From Apiospora phragmitis (lineage: Eukaryota; Ascomycota; Sordariomycetes; Amphisphaeriales; Apiosporaceae): a stretch of 64,000 bases of DNA. The stretch spans positions 434,001 to 498,000 of the forward strand of contig JAQQWL010000007.1 of assembly GCA_038363925.1 (NCBI GenBank). Reading direction: 5' to 3'. This document shows, in pieces, positions 39,029 through 52,689 of the stretch (position 1 is the first letter of the stretch; each line of letters opens with the position of its first letter). The position numbers and the translations under genes were made by a program. The notes beneath the pieces were generated by a model. The model saw only the letters and a list, made by a program, of their open reading frames with translations. It did no database searches and had not been told where the DNA came from.

Positions 39029-40461
39029 TTATTTAAAATTAAAAAGTTATACCGAAAATTAATTATTAATTATTATTACTTAATATTATAAAAATATATC
39101 TTATATTTTATATTTTATTATTTAAACTCGCTTTAATATATATAATGTTTAATATATAAGTAAAAATCGAAATGAATTAATATAAGTATAAGGTTAAGAA
39201 ACTTATTAATTAAAAATTTAATCGAGAATAAAAGTACCTCGTTTAATAAAAAGGCTACGTAATAAAAAATATTTAAGGAACGTTATTAAAAAACTTTAAA
39301 AGTTTAAAAAGCTCGAGGAAATTTATATATAAATTATTTAAACTAAATATGTTTTATTTAATTATATTAACGTTTTAAAAAACTAAACTTTAATAATCGC
39401 TTTAAACTTCACTTATTTAAAAGTTTTTAATTCGCTTAAAAAATAAAGATCTTATATAATTATTTCAACGTTACGAGTTATTAATAACTTACGTTAATAA
39501 CGAACCGTTTTTAAGCGAAGGGATACCGCTTAAGCTTTATTATAAGCCTTTTTTTAAAACCTCGCTAATAGTACGTAAAGAGTCGCTTAACGCTTACTTT
39601 TTAAAGTATAAATAACGAAACTTGTTCACAATACGAAACACCGACGAAATAAATAAGTCGAAATTATCGTACGAGTAATCTCGACGTAAAAACATTATTT
39701 AATATTTAATACTTTTACTTTTTTTATAAATACGAAATATATAGTATAGTTTTAAAGCTAAACTTATTAATTAAAGTTATAAGGTTTTATTATTATTTTA
39801 TTATAAATTTATTTTACTTTTAAAAGAATAAAAGTTTTATTAATATAATTAAATTTAATAAACGAATATTATAATAAAATAAATAAATAATAGTGTTTAT
39901 AAAACTTAGCGTTTTAAAAATAAAAGCTGTAAAAAAAAAGGAATAATATTATAACCCGACTTAATTATACGGCTAAAACTTATTTTTAAGATATTATTAT
40001 AATCGATTAATAAGTATTATATAAAACGATTAAGAAAATAAAATACCTTATTTTTAATAATAAAAACGAAAGTTATATAACGAGTTATTAAAATTATTAT
40101 AAAGAAATTATAATTTTTATAAACTAAGTTTATTATTAAAAAACTATAATCCGAGTAATTTAAAAAGATAATTAAAGAAGAGATTAAATATATATTAATA
40201 AACAGTTTTTTATATATTTTATATAAAAAAGTTTTATTTAATAATTAATTTAAGTATTTATTTTTATTTATAAATAAAATATATACCTTAATAACTTTTA
40301 TTAATATATTAATAATTTTTTAAGTATATAACTTAGATTACGATTATTATTTATTATATTAATAAAAGCGAATCTTATTATACACTTAAATATTATTTCG
40401 TTTAAATTAATATAAACTTAATATATTTCATTTAATTTCTTTAAAAACTTAGTTTATTATA
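39029..40461 (+). mobile_element. Gypsy 3' end with LTR
   Basis: Chromodomain and 3' sequences (39029-39940) are followed by a polypurine tract (aaaaaaaaagga, about 39931-39942) and a plus-sense LTR starting tattataacccgac at 39947 and ending near 40461. The 5' part of the element is missing; it begins directly after the 3' LTR of the preceding Gypsy. Part of the stretch 39330-39700 is less RIPped than its surroundings and not clearly alignable to the other copies. Confidence 0.65.
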
Positions 40462-41363
40462 AGTATAATTAAATTATAACGGCTTTATTAAATATTAATT
40501 AAATAATTTTAAAAACCTTGTTTTAAATAAAAACTTAAAGGTTATAAACTAGTTTTAATATACCCTTTAAGCGAGAAAAAAAACTAAAAAAAACCTTTAA
40601 ATAAGATATTACATATAAATAATTAATTAAAAAAAACCCTATTTATATATTAATAATATAATAAAATAATAATTATATAAGTTAAATATATTCCACTATT
40701 ATAATATAATTTAAATAATATTAAATTAATTATTTATTAATAATTAACGCGTATAATAATATTTAATCTTTATTTAAAAGGTTTTATATTTATAATAATA
40801 ATAAATAAAACTAATTATAATTATAAAAAAAGTCGACGTATTATTATATAAATTAAAGTAAATTTTATTAAATAATTTTAATTATATAATAATATTTAAT
40901 ATTTAAAAAAAGTTAACTTTTTAAAGAATAAATTAAGTTATAATTTATATAAACTGTTATTAAAAGAAATAATAATAAATTAGCGCTATTTAAAATTAAA
41001 AAGTTAATTAAATATTACGCGCTAGTTAATAATTAATAATTAAGTATTTAATATAATAAAAACATTATAATAAAAATTAATATAAATAATATTTAAAAGA
41101 ACTTTTAATAAATAACGTTACTAAATTTATTATAAAGTATAACGGTTAAAATAAAATATTAAAAAACGAACTTATTATATAAAATAAAAATAAGCCGAAA
41201 TTATTAAATATTATAATAAATAAATAATAATGTTTTATAAAAAAATAAATATTAATAATAAATGTATTAAAGTTTATAAAAAGCCGGCGATTAAAACCCT
41301 TTATAATATAATAAAGTAATTTATAATATTAATTAATAATATTATACGACTTAATTATAATAA
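40462..41363. other. Unclassified AT-rich relic
   Basis: About 900 bases of strongly AT-rich sequence lie between two plus-sense Gypsy LTRs. Short stretches look like decayed coding sequence (Lys, Asn and Ile codons), but I could not place it in any element domain. A second, partial LTR-like start (tattatacgacttaa) occurs at about 41340, just before the real one. Confidence 0.35.
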
Positions 41364-41788
41364 TATTACGACTTAGCTTAATTATACGGCTAGACTTACT
41401 TTCGGCACGGCTTTATAATAACTCGAAGCGCGTGCGAAACTTCGTATAAAAAATTACCCCGCGAGATAATACTTATAAATTTACTTATAATAATAAACCT
41501 TCTTATATTATATTATTATTAATATAATAATTAATATTACGATAACGAATTATCTTTAAAGGCGACTTTATATAAAATAAATAATATAAAATAAATAAAA
41601 CTAAATAATTAATAAAGAGATTATATAATAATGGAATAAAGCCTAATTTAATAAAATAATATTAAGTAATTTAATATTATTTAATTAAGTAATATAAATT
41701 ACGACTAATTAAAATTAAATAATAAAAGAATTAAATATATATATATTAATAAACGTTTTCTTATATATTTTATATAAATATTCTTTAT

Positions 41789-42454
41789 TATAACGAACGC
41801 TATCTAAGTTTTAAAAGAAACTTAATAAGACGTATTAAGGTTTATATTAATAATACGAGAAAGTATTTAAACGTGCGATAAAAGTCCGCTTTTATCGATA
41901 TAATAGGTAATAATTTATAAAAACGAAGATAATTAAGGTATATAGATTTAAAGGTATTTATAATAAAGTTATTAAGGTTATTTATTTTATTAATAGGTTA
42001 AAATTAATATTTAAATTAATTATTAAAATAAAAAATATTTATATAAAATATATAAAACACGTTTATAGTTATATATTTAATCCTTTTTTTATTAATCCGT
42101 TATCGCTTAATAATCTCGTTTAAACGTGCTCGGCACTATTTAATAATCTCTCTTAATTACGCTTTATATTACTTAGTAATTTCTTTTAATTACGCCTCGC
42201 GTTATTTAATAGTTTTATTTAAGCGTTCGCTACATTACGTAATTTATTAATAGTCGCCGTTACTTATAAACGTATTCGTTTTATTATTAAGCGAGGTAAT
42301 ATTATCGTTACTCGTTATTAAGGAAGATCTAGTTTTATATTAATATAGCTGGCGGTATAGTCTATAATTATAGTATTATAACCTAGTCGGGGTATAATAG
42401 TTCCGTGCCGGTAAGTAGGGTCTTTTAGCCGTATAGTTAAGTCGGGTTATAATA
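41789..42454 (-). repeat. 3' LTR of the complete Gypsy
   Basis: This 666-bp LTR aligns with 48841-49473 throughout. It has about 34 extra bases near 42115-42150 (around cgtttaaacgtgctcggcac) absent from the other LTR. In the minus sense it starts with decayed TGTT and ends in TTATA, decayed TTACA. The end near the internal region, gtcgggttataata, is shared with the other LTR. Confidence 0.9.
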
Positions 42455-42471
42455 TTATCCTCTTTTTTTTA
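42455..42471 (-). other. Polypurine tract of the complete Gypsy
   Basis: On the minus strand the bases just before the 3' LTR read aaaaaaaagaggataa, a typical polypurine tract used to prime plus-strand DNA synthesis. Equivalent purine runs precede the LTRs at 38334 and 39947. Confidence 0.7.
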
Positions 42472-42584
42472 ATTACTTTATCTTTAAAGTGTCGACTTTA
42501 TAAATACCCTAGTCGTCCGCTATTGTGGTTTATAATAGGTTTTTTTTTCCTTATCGCTTTTATTATAATATATACTTATTATAA

Positions 42585-43065
42585 ATAATTGCGTCGAAAA
42601 ATCTCGAATTAAGCTTAATTGTTCTTCCACCGTCTGTTATGCGGACTTTATCGAAGTTTTTTTTAAATTTAGTTTTAAAGTTATACCTTATAATCGTTAT
42701 TTTATAAAGGGGTAGTTTTATATAATAATAAAAGGCGTTAATAAGTATAAAAAATATATTCGTATTAGTTATATATATAATAATATTAAGGTTTTACTAT
42801 CTTTTTTACGGCGTATATAGAACGAGCACGACCGCTTGTCTTAAGAAGAGTCCGCCGCGGAGGCTTATTTTTTAGAGCTTCAGCGCTAAACTAACGAGGC
42901 CGTTACTCGCTTTATTCGTTTCCGTAAATAAAAAGAAATAGCTCGTACTCAGGGGGTTAAATTAGTACAGCGTAACTTACGTTCTCTAGACGAACTAGAA
43001 AAGTAAGAGCGTCGGGAGTTTAAAGCTATTATAGCCGTTTAAGTTTAAAAAAGTTTTCATATTAT
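42585..43065 (+). pseudogene. Antisense accessory frame in the complete Gypsy
   Basis: On the strand opposite to the polyprotein, block 2 (42825-43065) can be read for about 80 codons with only RIP-type stops (TAA or TAG at likely Gln). It contains ESAAEAYFLELQR, NEAVTRFIRFRK, KEIARTQGVKLVQRNLRSL, DELEK and ERREFKAIIAV. An upstream block (about 42600-42690) contains YADFIEVFFKFSFKVIP. Composition suggests a helical, basic C-terminal region. The family is unknown to me. It lies between the chromodomain and the 3' LTR and runs towards the integrase gene. Four copies in the window keep it. Confidence 0.6.
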
Positions 43066-43129
43066 TAATTAGAACGCGACTAACTTCTTTTTTAAACCGA
43101 TTTTTAAAGTTATTATTTAAACATCCATA

Positions 43130-43340
43130 ACTCTTTAATAATATTCGCTAGGTATTTCTTAAGTTCTTAAGTATTATCCTTTAATAAGTATTCTTTCTAT
43201 TAAACGAAGTATTAAAAGCCTCGTCCTTTCTTTTCTTTTATTAATAATTCTATCGATTTCGTACTTATACTAATCTATTTCGATTTTTAATTATATATCG
43301 ATTAAGGTTTCCTCGGCTGCTAACTCGAGTAATAAAATAT
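43130..43340 (-). pseudogene. Gypsy chromodomain remnant
   Basis: The minus strand reads EIDRI followed by NKRKERTRLL, in the place of the family's V-x-x-IL-x-KR-x(3-5)-YLVKW. Chromodomains at the integrase C-terminus guide chromovirus integration to heterochromatin. The rest of the fold is obscured by RIP. The same region is present at 2690-2800, 3950-4100, 36110-36280 and 39050-39230. Confidence 0.6.
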
Positions 43341-43599
43341 GAAATATAAAGTATATCCGTATTATCTTAAATAATAATAATTAATAATTAGTTTTTAAAA
43401 CGACTTTTATAATTTTAAATAGTCCAATCTTTTTAAAGTCTAATTTATCGTTTAATCGGTTTATTTTAATATTTCGTTATAAAAAGGAAACTTTTTCTCC
43501 CTCTTTAAAAGTTAATCCTTTTAACCTTATCTAATCGGCGTGTTTCTTTATTCGTTATTAAAAAAAGGTGAGGTCTTACTATAATATAATTTGGAGTTC

Positions 43600-44470
43600 T
43601 TTTAATTTTTCGACTTATATAGTCGCGATTAGTACTAGCTCTCTTTCTAAAGGTTTTTTAATAACCTCTAGGTTATACCCGTAATTTATTCGGAATAATA
43701 ATATACGTATAGTTTCGTTATCTACGTTATTATAAACGAATTAAGCTATAAGTAATAATTATACCTAATTATTTTATTTATAATTAATATAATAACGTAG
43801 GTATTACTTTAATATTTAGTTTATTCTTTTTGTTTATCTATTCGTTTAAAGGTAATAAGTTATAAATAACTTATACTTAATACCGAGTTATATTATAAAT
43901 AATTTCTAGAATTTTATTATAAATAACTTATTTCGGTTAAAAATAATCGTTTCTAATAATCCGTACTAGCTTATAATAATATAGAGGAAAGTATAAATTA
44001 AATTATTAATATCGCTAAATTCTTTATATAGTAAGAAGTAGGTATACTTTATAAATTTATTCGTAATTATTAAGATACTATCGTAATTAACCTTGGTTAA
44101 AGGTTCTTTTAACGGGAGTAATTTAATTATAAAGTCGAGCGCGATCGTTTTCCACGCCTTATCTAGCGGTAAAATTAATTATAATTCTCTGTACGGTCGA
44201 TATTTTACGGATTTAGCCTTACTATATAAGTTATACTTATTAATAACTTTAATTATAGTTAATTTAAAGTTCTCGTAATTAAATTACTTAATAATTTGTT
44301 TTTAAATCTTAAATATTCTTTAATATCCGTATATAAAGTACTTATAAAACTCTTTAATAAAGTCTTTACAATACCGTTTAAAGATATAAATCTTATCTCG
44401 GTAAAAAGTAAGGCCGTCGTAGTTTTTGAGGTGGTTCTTAATATAATTAATAGGGTCTAAGGTCCGGCTA
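43600..44470 (-). pseudogene. Gypsy integrase remnant
   Basis: The minus strand shows the zinc-binding H2C2 region (about 44300-44460: HLKNYDGLTFY, RDKIYIFKRY, then the region where the family has HxxxxHxG). The catalytic core follows, starting KAWKTIALDFI, with the first catalytic Asp retained (44134-44136), then SILIIT-N-KF and IFNRNKLF, where the family's second Asp (SDR) reads Asn (43936-43938). The enzyme inserts retrotransposon cDNA into the genome; this copy cannot. Confidence 0.8.
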
Positions 44471-44759
44471 AGTTATTAAAATTTAGTAACCTAATTATTA
44501 TTATATTAAACATAGCTTGTAACGTTTAGTTATTATAATAATATGAGGTTACCGTTTTGGTTATATGTTAAAATAGTTCGTATCTCGGGTAGAACTTCTT
44601 AATAATTTAGCCGTCGGCTTAATATATCGGCGCGACCGTTCTCGTTACTTTTCCGATAAATAATAATAAGGTTAAATTTTAAAAAGAATTTAAATTATTA
44701 TACTTATTATTTATTTAATTTTTTAATAATAATAAACGTTATAAAGTTTTTATAATCGT

Positions 44760-46050
44760 TATAAACTTTTATTAGTTTTAATGTTTTATTAAAATAATAT
44801 ATTTATTTTTTATAAGTTTTAATAATAGCTATTAATTTTTTATTATAAATTTAATAATTAAGTTCTAATTTATTTAGTTTTTTTTTAAAAAAATATGATA
44901 GGGTGCGACTTTCCGTTATTGTTCCGTTAATTTAGTTATCCTCCGATCGTATAATTCGATATATCGGTTTCGATTTTAAAAAGTTTTAAGGGGTCTGTTA
45001 TACGGAGTATTAGTTCGTTAAGAATTCGCTTTTTAATATTATAAAAGGTTTAGTCTTCTTTTTTTATTTATTAAAATAGCTCGTCTTTTTTCGTTAAGTT
45101 CGTTAGAAGTGTTGTTAACCTATTAAATTTAGGGATAAATATCTGGTAATAATTAATTAATTTTAAAAAGGATCTAATTTTTATAGCGTTTATAGGCGTA
45201 AGCTATTCTTTAATTACTAAAACTTTAAAGGGTTTTATCCGGATTTTTTTAAGGAATATTACATATTTTATGAATATAACGGATCGTTAATAGAATTCGC
45301 TTTTTTCTAGGTTAATTAATAGGTTAGCGTCCTATAGCTTTTAGAATACTAACTTTATATATTTTCGATATTATTTATCGTTCTCGGAATAAATAAAGAT
45401 ATTATTAAAATATATTATAATAAACTTATCGAAATATTTTTATAAAATATAATTAATTATAAATTAAAAATTAGCTAGTATATTAATTAAGTTAAATAAT
45501 ATAACCTAATATTCGAAATATTCGTACTTAATTTAAAACGCGGTTTTCTATTCCTCTCCTTTTTTAATTCGGATTAAATTATATATATTAAGGAGATCGA
45601 GTATTATAAAATTTTTAATGTTTAATAATCTGTTTCGTAGGTCGCTAATTAGAAGTAGTAGGTACTGGTTTTTAATAATGATTTCGTTAAGCTTTCGGTA
45701 ATTAATATATATACGCCATTTAGGTTTCTCGTCCTTACTCTTTTTCGGAATAAAGAGGATAAGGAAGCCTATTAGCGACGTAAATAGTTATATAACTCCT
45801 TTCTCGAGATTTTCCGTAATATATTTTTTTAAAGCTTATTTATATTTTTAATTAAGTTTATATATAAATATAAATAGGGGTTCTTTCTTATTTTTAAAAG
45901 GTATTTTATAATCCTACCGTATATAAAACGATAAGCCTATTTCTAATTTTTTATTAAAAAAAGCTTCGAATTACCGATACTTTTTTAATATAATTATTAT
46001 AACGTTCGGCTTAAATTCTTTAATAATAATATATATTTTAAAAGCTTTAA
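44760..46050 (-). pseudogene. Gypsy reverse transcriptase and RNase H remnant
   Basis: On the minus strand the RT active-site region reads KYFDKFIIIYFNN followed by IFIYSENDK near 45370-45440. The catalytic YLDD box has become YFNN (45401-45412), both Asp codons changed to Asn as expected from RIP. RNase H follows at about 44760-44980 with LSYFFKKKLNKLELNY and KKLIAIIK, matching the family's FYSKKL-x-x-x-ELNY and KELLAI. The frame has many stops. Confidence 0.8.
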
Positions 46051-48840
46051 GTTTATTAAAAAGTCGCTTTTTAAACCGTTACTTATTAATTAAACCTTTT
46101 TTTAATATATTTTATTAAAGTTAACCTATTTTTTAATTAATTTTAAAATTCTTTACTTATAATTAAAGTATTTTTAAAATTATATCATATTTTACGACGT
46201 CCGTAATATTATACGTAATTCGTTTATAGTGTTTTTTAATATTAATTAAAAAGTTCGCGACTTTTTTTTATACTTTTTTATCGTTATAGGTTATAAGTTT
46301 TTTATTAACGGTTCTAAATCGATATAAAGTGTTTTTCTTTTATTATTCGAATTTAAAGTAATTAATAATTCGTAATAAAATATAATTTCTTTATATTTCG
46401 TTATCGAGTAACGTTTTAATATAAACTCTTTTTACGTTTATTATTAATATAATATATTTATAAATAGCTCGATTATCTGTTATTTAATATAAAAACCTAT
46501 TTTAATCCGCTTATTATCGTTTTTTTATAATAAGCGGCGTTTATTTCCTAAACGTTGTTCTTATAAATAATTAATACTTTTTTACGATTAATTTTCGTAT
46601 CATTATTATCGTTCCTTTTGTTTTTTATAAAACGTTTTTTAATATATTAATAAAAGTGTTTTTATACTTCTCCCCGTATAAAATACTATCCTTAATATTT
46701 AAAACTTAAGTTTTTTAAGTAATTCGAAAGTTTATTAAATTCGTGATAGTTTATAAACGTTTTATAAATTTTTTAATAAATTAAAAGGGTTTTTTTATTA
46801 AATATATACTTATACGTTTTAAAAGTATTAAACGTTTTCCTTTAAATATTTATAGGCTCGCGATTTCTCTTAGGCGTATTTAAAATATCGATCTTCGAAA
46901 TATTTCTTCTAATCTCGTCCTCTTAAATAATATTATCGTAATTATTATAGGTTTTTTTATATTAATAAATATACGCGCCGTTTATTAAGAATTAATATTT
47001 AAATTTTCCCGATAATATAATTAAGGTATAATTATGTAATAGGTTGTTTATTAATTCTTTAAAAAAACTATTTATATTTAAGTTTTTTCGCGAAGTGTTT
47101 TATATAAATATCGTATACGTATAAGATTTATAAAAGCGTAAAATATTTTTTATACGTAAAAGAGATTTAGGTATTATTTTTTATTACGTAATTACCGTAA
47201 ATTCTTTAATTAAACCTAACCGCGATAAGTATTTAGTATAAATATTTTAAATCGGGGTAAAAAATACTAGGGATAGCTAGCCATTTATTAGTCTTTAGGT
47301 TTTTAAACTTTATAATCTTATTTATTAATTCTTTTATCGGTATATTAATTAAACGTTCATAGTTTAATAGTTATACTAATTAATTTATAATATCGTTCGT
47401 AGAGTCGCTATCGTCTTATAGGAGGGGTTGCTCCCTTCGTAATATCGTAACGCTCCGGTTATAGTTCCCACCTTTAAAAGGTTTTAAAAATTATCTAGTA
47501 TTTTCCTTATCCGTTAAGTATAAAACGTACTCGTTATCGTAGCAAGCTATCTAAAATAAACTGCCGTGTTTAATAATAGCGCTACTATTTTTAATAATTA
47601 TTATTAAGGTTTTTTTTATTTTAATAATATTAACGTGTCGTTCGTCTAGTATTCGCCGGAAGTTTTTCCTTAGTACTCGGTATTTTCGAATATAATACCT
47701 TTATTTTTAATAATTATAATAAATAACGCGTTATTTGTTATTTAAATTATTATATTTAATAGCGTCGAAATTTATAGGTTTATTATAATAACTATACGCC
47801 GTAATATTTCTAAACGGTATATTGTTATATTAACGTAGTTATCTAGTATTAACTTAGATTTAATTAATTTATCGTAATAGTCCTCTTTACTTTTTACGGC
47901 GTTATTTATATATACGAATATCGATTTTAATAATAAATTCTATATACGAAAAAAAGTTATTAAAGGTATCTAGCCGATTAAATTTATCCTTAACGTTTCC
48001 TTTAAACCTTAATAATATATTATAATTTTAGTAACTTCGGTATAGTTTAATCGAACTATAATACGTTAGAATTCGGCTATATAAAAAGCGGTTAATCTTT
48101 TTTATTTAAAGGTTTCGAGTTCCTTCTCCGCCTGTCGTTTTTTGTCGGGATCTTAAAAAAATAACTTAAAAGCTTACTCGAAATTATCGTAACTTTTAAA
48201 GATTCGTTATACCTTTGTACGGTATAATTTAACTTATTAATCGTTTTTTATAAATTCGTTTAAATAAGGTTCGAATTAAATAAATAATTTACTTTTAAAA
48301 AACGAGGTAACGTAAACGATTTATTAAGTAACGTTTTAGAACGTTTTTTTATAAAATTATTAATAGGCTTTAACTTAAATAAAAAAGCTTCGAAAATTCT
48401 TACTTATCTTATTAAATAATATTAAAATATTAATTATTATACCCTTTTTAAATATATTAAGGGTTTAAATAATATTAATAATTATATAAAAAAAATATAC
48501 TTTTTCGCATAGCTTATTAATATTATAAAATATTTATTTTAAAATATCCTTAGTCTAGAACTTATTATACTTTTTTTTAAATCGTGCGTAATAATATTAA
48601 TAATTAACGCTTTCTTATTCGAACTCTTTAATTCGTTTAACTAGCGCTTATTAAATAGGCTCGTTATTATTATTATTACTATCGACCTTTATAATAAGGT
48701 TTCGTTAAGAAGTGCTAAAGGTGGCGATAGGGGTCTTTTTTTATCAGACGGTGTTACTAAGGCTAGGCGCAGATATAGTCCCTATGATATTATTATTCGA
48801 AAGTCTAAGTAATAATTCGTAAAAATAAGAGTACTTAAAA

Positions 48841-49473
48841 TATAACGAATACTATCTAGGTTTTAAAAAAAACCTAATAAGACGTATTAAAGTTTATATT
48901 AATAATATAAGAAAATATTTAAACGTGTAATAAAAGTCCGCTTTTATTAATATAATAGGTAATAATTTATAAAAATAAAGATAATTAAAGTATATAAACT
49001 TAAAAGTATTTATAATAAAGTTATTAAAATTATTTATTTTATTAATAAATTAAAATTAATACTTAAATTAATTATTAAAATAAAAAGTATTTATATAAAA
49101 TATATAAGAAATATTCGTAATTATATATTTAATCCTTTTTTTATTAATTCGTTATCGCTTAGTAATCTCTCTTAATTACGCTTTACGCTACTTAGTAATT
49201 TTTCTTAATTACGTCCCGCGTTACTTAATAGTCTTGTTTAAGCGTTCGCCGCGTTACGTAACTTATTAACGGTCGCCGTTACTTATAAGCGTATTCGTCT
49301 TATCGCCGGGCGAGGTGGTGTTATCGTTACTCGTTATTAAAGAAGATCTAGCTTTATATTAATATAGCTGGCGGTACGGTCTATAGCTGTGGTATCGTAG
49401 CCTGGTCGGGGTATAGTAGTTCCGTGCCGGTAAGTAGGGTCTTTTAGCCGCATGGTTAGGTCGGGTTATAATA
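48841..49473 (-). repeat. 5' LTR of the complete Gypsy
   Basis: This 633-bp LTR begins tataacgaatactatc on the plus strand and ends ggtcgggttataata, directly followed by the target duplication TTTAT. Its promoter half (about 49140-49473) keeps CpA and TpG sites such as ctggcggtacgg and gtggtatcgtagcctgg, so it is less RIPped than the opposite LTR. Confidence 0.9.
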
Positions 49474-52181
49474 TTTATCTTAGTAATTAATTTAAGTATT
49501 AATTTAATTTATTTATAAAATAAATAGCTTTAACGATTTTATTATATATTTAATACTTTTAAGCGATTACTTTTATTATTATATTATTATATTAAGATAT
49601 TATTATTTATTATATTAATAAAGCGTTATTTTATTACACGTTTAAAGAAAAATTTATATTATTAATATAATATAAACTTAAATAATATTTATTATATTTT
49701 AATTACTTTTATTTCTACGAATTATTATTTAAACCTTTAAATAGTAGCTTTGTTAAAATTATATTTATATTTATACTTAATTACTTTATTTAATAAAAAA
49801 ATATTCTTATTATTACCCTTAATACTTTTTAACGAAACCTTATTATAAAGGTTAATAGTAATAATAATAACGACGGCTCTAATTAATAGGCGCTAATTAA
49901 ACGAATTAAAAATTTCGAGTAAGAGAATATTAATTATTAATATTATTACTTTAAGATTAAAAAAGAGCGTACCGAATTCTTAATTAAAAAAGTATTAAGA
50001 TAAATACTTTAAAGTATTTATAAGTTTTATAAAAAGGTACGCTTTTTTATATTATTATTAATATTATTTAGACTTTTACTATACTTAAAAAATAGATAAA
50101 AATTAATAAGTCAATACTTTTTAACGAAATAAACGAAGATTTTTAAAAATTCTTTATTTAAATTAAAACTTATTAATAGTTTTATAAAAAAATGTCTTAA
50201 AACGCTACTTAACGAGTTATTTATATCACCACGTTTTTTAAAATAAAAGGTATTCGTTTACTTTAAACCTTACTTAAACGAACTCGTAAAGAACGATTCA
50301 TAAGTCGAATTATATCGAATAAAGGCGTAGGGGATTGTCGAAAGTTACGATAGCTTCGAGGACGCCCTTAAATTACTTTTTTAAGACTTCGACGAGAAAC
50401 GATAGGCTAAAAAAGAACTTAGAACTTTTAAATAAAAGGGATAAGCCGGTTTTTATATCGTTGAATTTTAACGTATTATAACTAGATTAAGCTATATTAA
50501 AGTTATAAAAATTATAATATATTATTAAAGATTAAAAAAAAATATTAAAAATGAACTTAGCCGGCTTAATACCTTTAATTATTTCTTTTTATATATAAAG
50601 TTTATTATTAAAATTAATACGAGTTTATACGAATATCGCCGCGAGAAATAAAGCGGTTAATAATAATAAAGTAATTAGATTTAAATTAATACAAGACGCT
50701 TATATTAATATATAATTTAAAAAATACTATTATATATAATTAGTATAATAAACTTAAAAGTTTTAATACTATTAAATATAATAAGTATAATAAATAAAGA
50801 ATATTATTTATTATATTTATTAAAAGTAAGGGCATTACTTTTAAAAATATTAATTTTTTAAGAAGGATTTTTAAAAAGTTTATAAAAAATAATATATTAA
50901 CGTTATTTAAAACGAGGATACTTTTATAATAGTTATTAAAAGAAGTAGCGTTATAAATAATTATAGTAATTTATTTTAAATAGCTTATTATAATAATAAG
51001 TATATTATATATTTAATAAATAAAGAGGAAACCGGGTGGTTTTTTAAAGCCTTTAAATTTAAAGAAAGTCATAATTAAAATATTATAATAATACGTAAGA
51101 AACTTATTTTAAGAACTTATTTTAACATATAACGATTTTAATAATAACGAGGGTATAATTAATTAATAGAAGTAACTTATAAACTATAAACGATTAATAA
51201 GTATATTAATAAACGAATTTATAAGCGAAATCGTTAAGTTTTAAAACTTAACGATTAATAAATAATTAGTTATCCCGGGTAGTTTTTACCCGAACTCGAA
51301 ACACTTATATTAAGTATTTATTATAATAGTATTTAATTAACGGGTAAATAAAAACTACGCCATAAGCGATAACTTTTATATTTCGCTTATAAATTATATA
51401 TATTTTACTTTTTTATAAATATTATATATATATAACGCTTATATTAAATACCTTACGAAGAAACTCGATAATAAATAATTTCTTTAACGAATCGAAAATA
51501 ATTTATTTTATACTTATACCCTAATAATATTATTAAGAAAATCTAAACGTTTATTTCGAATAAACGACGAGCGTACGTATTAATATAAGAAAAGTTACGG
51601 TGGTTATAATAGTGTTATTTAAAAAAACGAGATTAAAGGGAGTGTTTTAAGGATTAATGCTTTAAATACGCTTAAGAAAAATCGCGACCTTATAAACGTT
51701 TAAAGGAAAGCGTTTAATGTTTTTAAAATATATAAGTATACGCTTAACGAGAAAACCCTTTAATTATAATTAAGAATTTATAAAGTAGCTTTAAGTTTTA
51801 ATAAAGAGTAAAGGATTTAAATACCCTGCACTAACCTTGTAAAGATTTATTTACGCTATCGTTTTTTCTGCCGGTTTTAATACTTTAGCCACCACCCTTC
51901 TCGTTAAAGAAGTAACTTATTCGTAAGCAGTTTAAACTAAGAGATTAGTGCTATTTATTATTTATAATAACCTCGTTACTGTTACTTTAAATCCTAGGCG
52001 ATGGCTCTAAGTTTTTTAACCTTAATGTTATAACTTTTACTCTCGGTAATTAAGTTATTAAAAAAAAGTTCAGCTATAAAGTCGACCGCCGAAACGCGAC
52101 CCGCGCAGTATAAGCTTACCTCTTCGCTATAAAGGGCTGTTTATAGCGCTGTAGAGCGTTTTATAACGCCGAGGAAGATCT

Positions 52182-52424
52182 TTAAAACTTATATATATTA
52201 ATAAAGCTAATTATAGCTATCTTTACAGCCCTTAATAAAAGCACTAGGCCGCCTCTTATAAAGAGTGGCTTAATTAAACCGTGCCTACCTACCTTATCGT
52301 TACTTAATAAACTATACCACAGTAAATCCTTAACTTCCTCTGTATTTAATTCGTTAAAAATATCGATTATAAAAGAGTATAAGAATATTGCCTTTATCTC
52401 TTTAATAAAGATATCGGCAAGCAT
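52182..52424 (-). CDS. Unrecognised 80-codon open frame in the MULE
   Basis: An open frame of 80 codons on the minus strand starts MLADIFIKEIKAIFLYSFII and includes IFNELNTEEVKDLLWYSL and the hydrophobic stretch GLVLLLRAVKIAIISFI. The frame continues upstream with stops that look like RIPped Gln codons, so the Met is probably not the original start. Codon use is less AT-saturated than in the surrounding Gypsy. I do not recognise it. It may be a remnant of a MULE-encoded or captured protein, and is probably not expressed. Confidence 0.35.
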   Translation of the reverse strand: MLADIFIKEIKAIFLYSFIIDIFNELNTEEVKDLLWYSLLSNDKVGRHGLIKPLFIRGGLVLLLRAVKIAIISFINIYKF

Positions 52425-52689
52425 CGCACTAGCTTTTAATTATTCTTAATTTATAAAAGGTTCTTTAAAACTATCGTACTAGTTAAATACGTAGAGTTAC
52501 TATAAGACCGTTATTAGCGTTTCGAGCGGATTTTTATTTACCCTTTATAATTAAGGCTAAAAATAAATCCTTATAACTTTAATTCTTATAATATTTAAAG
52601 TAAGTTATTTTAAAGCTTATAAAGCCGGTTACACTACTTTCGAATCGAGATAAAAGCCTTTAAAGTAGTGAGGGGGTTTTAAGACTAAC

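Larger units (their letters stand above)
41789..49473 (-). mobile_element. Complete Ty3/Gypsy retrotransposon, minus strand
   Basis: This 7685-bp element has both LTRs and is flanked by TTTAT on each side (41784-41788 and 49474-49478), a perfect 5-bp target duplication. Reading the minus strand: 5' LTR, gag (about 46950-48800), protease, RT, RNase H, integrase, chromodomain, polypurine tract and 3' LTR. It carries an extra frame on the opposite strand near the 3' LTR. RIP has destroyed the coding capacity, but it is milder than in the host element, especially in the LTRs. Confidence 0.95.

Noticed and set aside
44093..44278. 61-codon open frame on the plus strand
   Set aside because: It lies exactly opposite the integrase core (KAWKTIALDFI) encoded on the minus strand, and no similar antisense frame is seen in the other copies.
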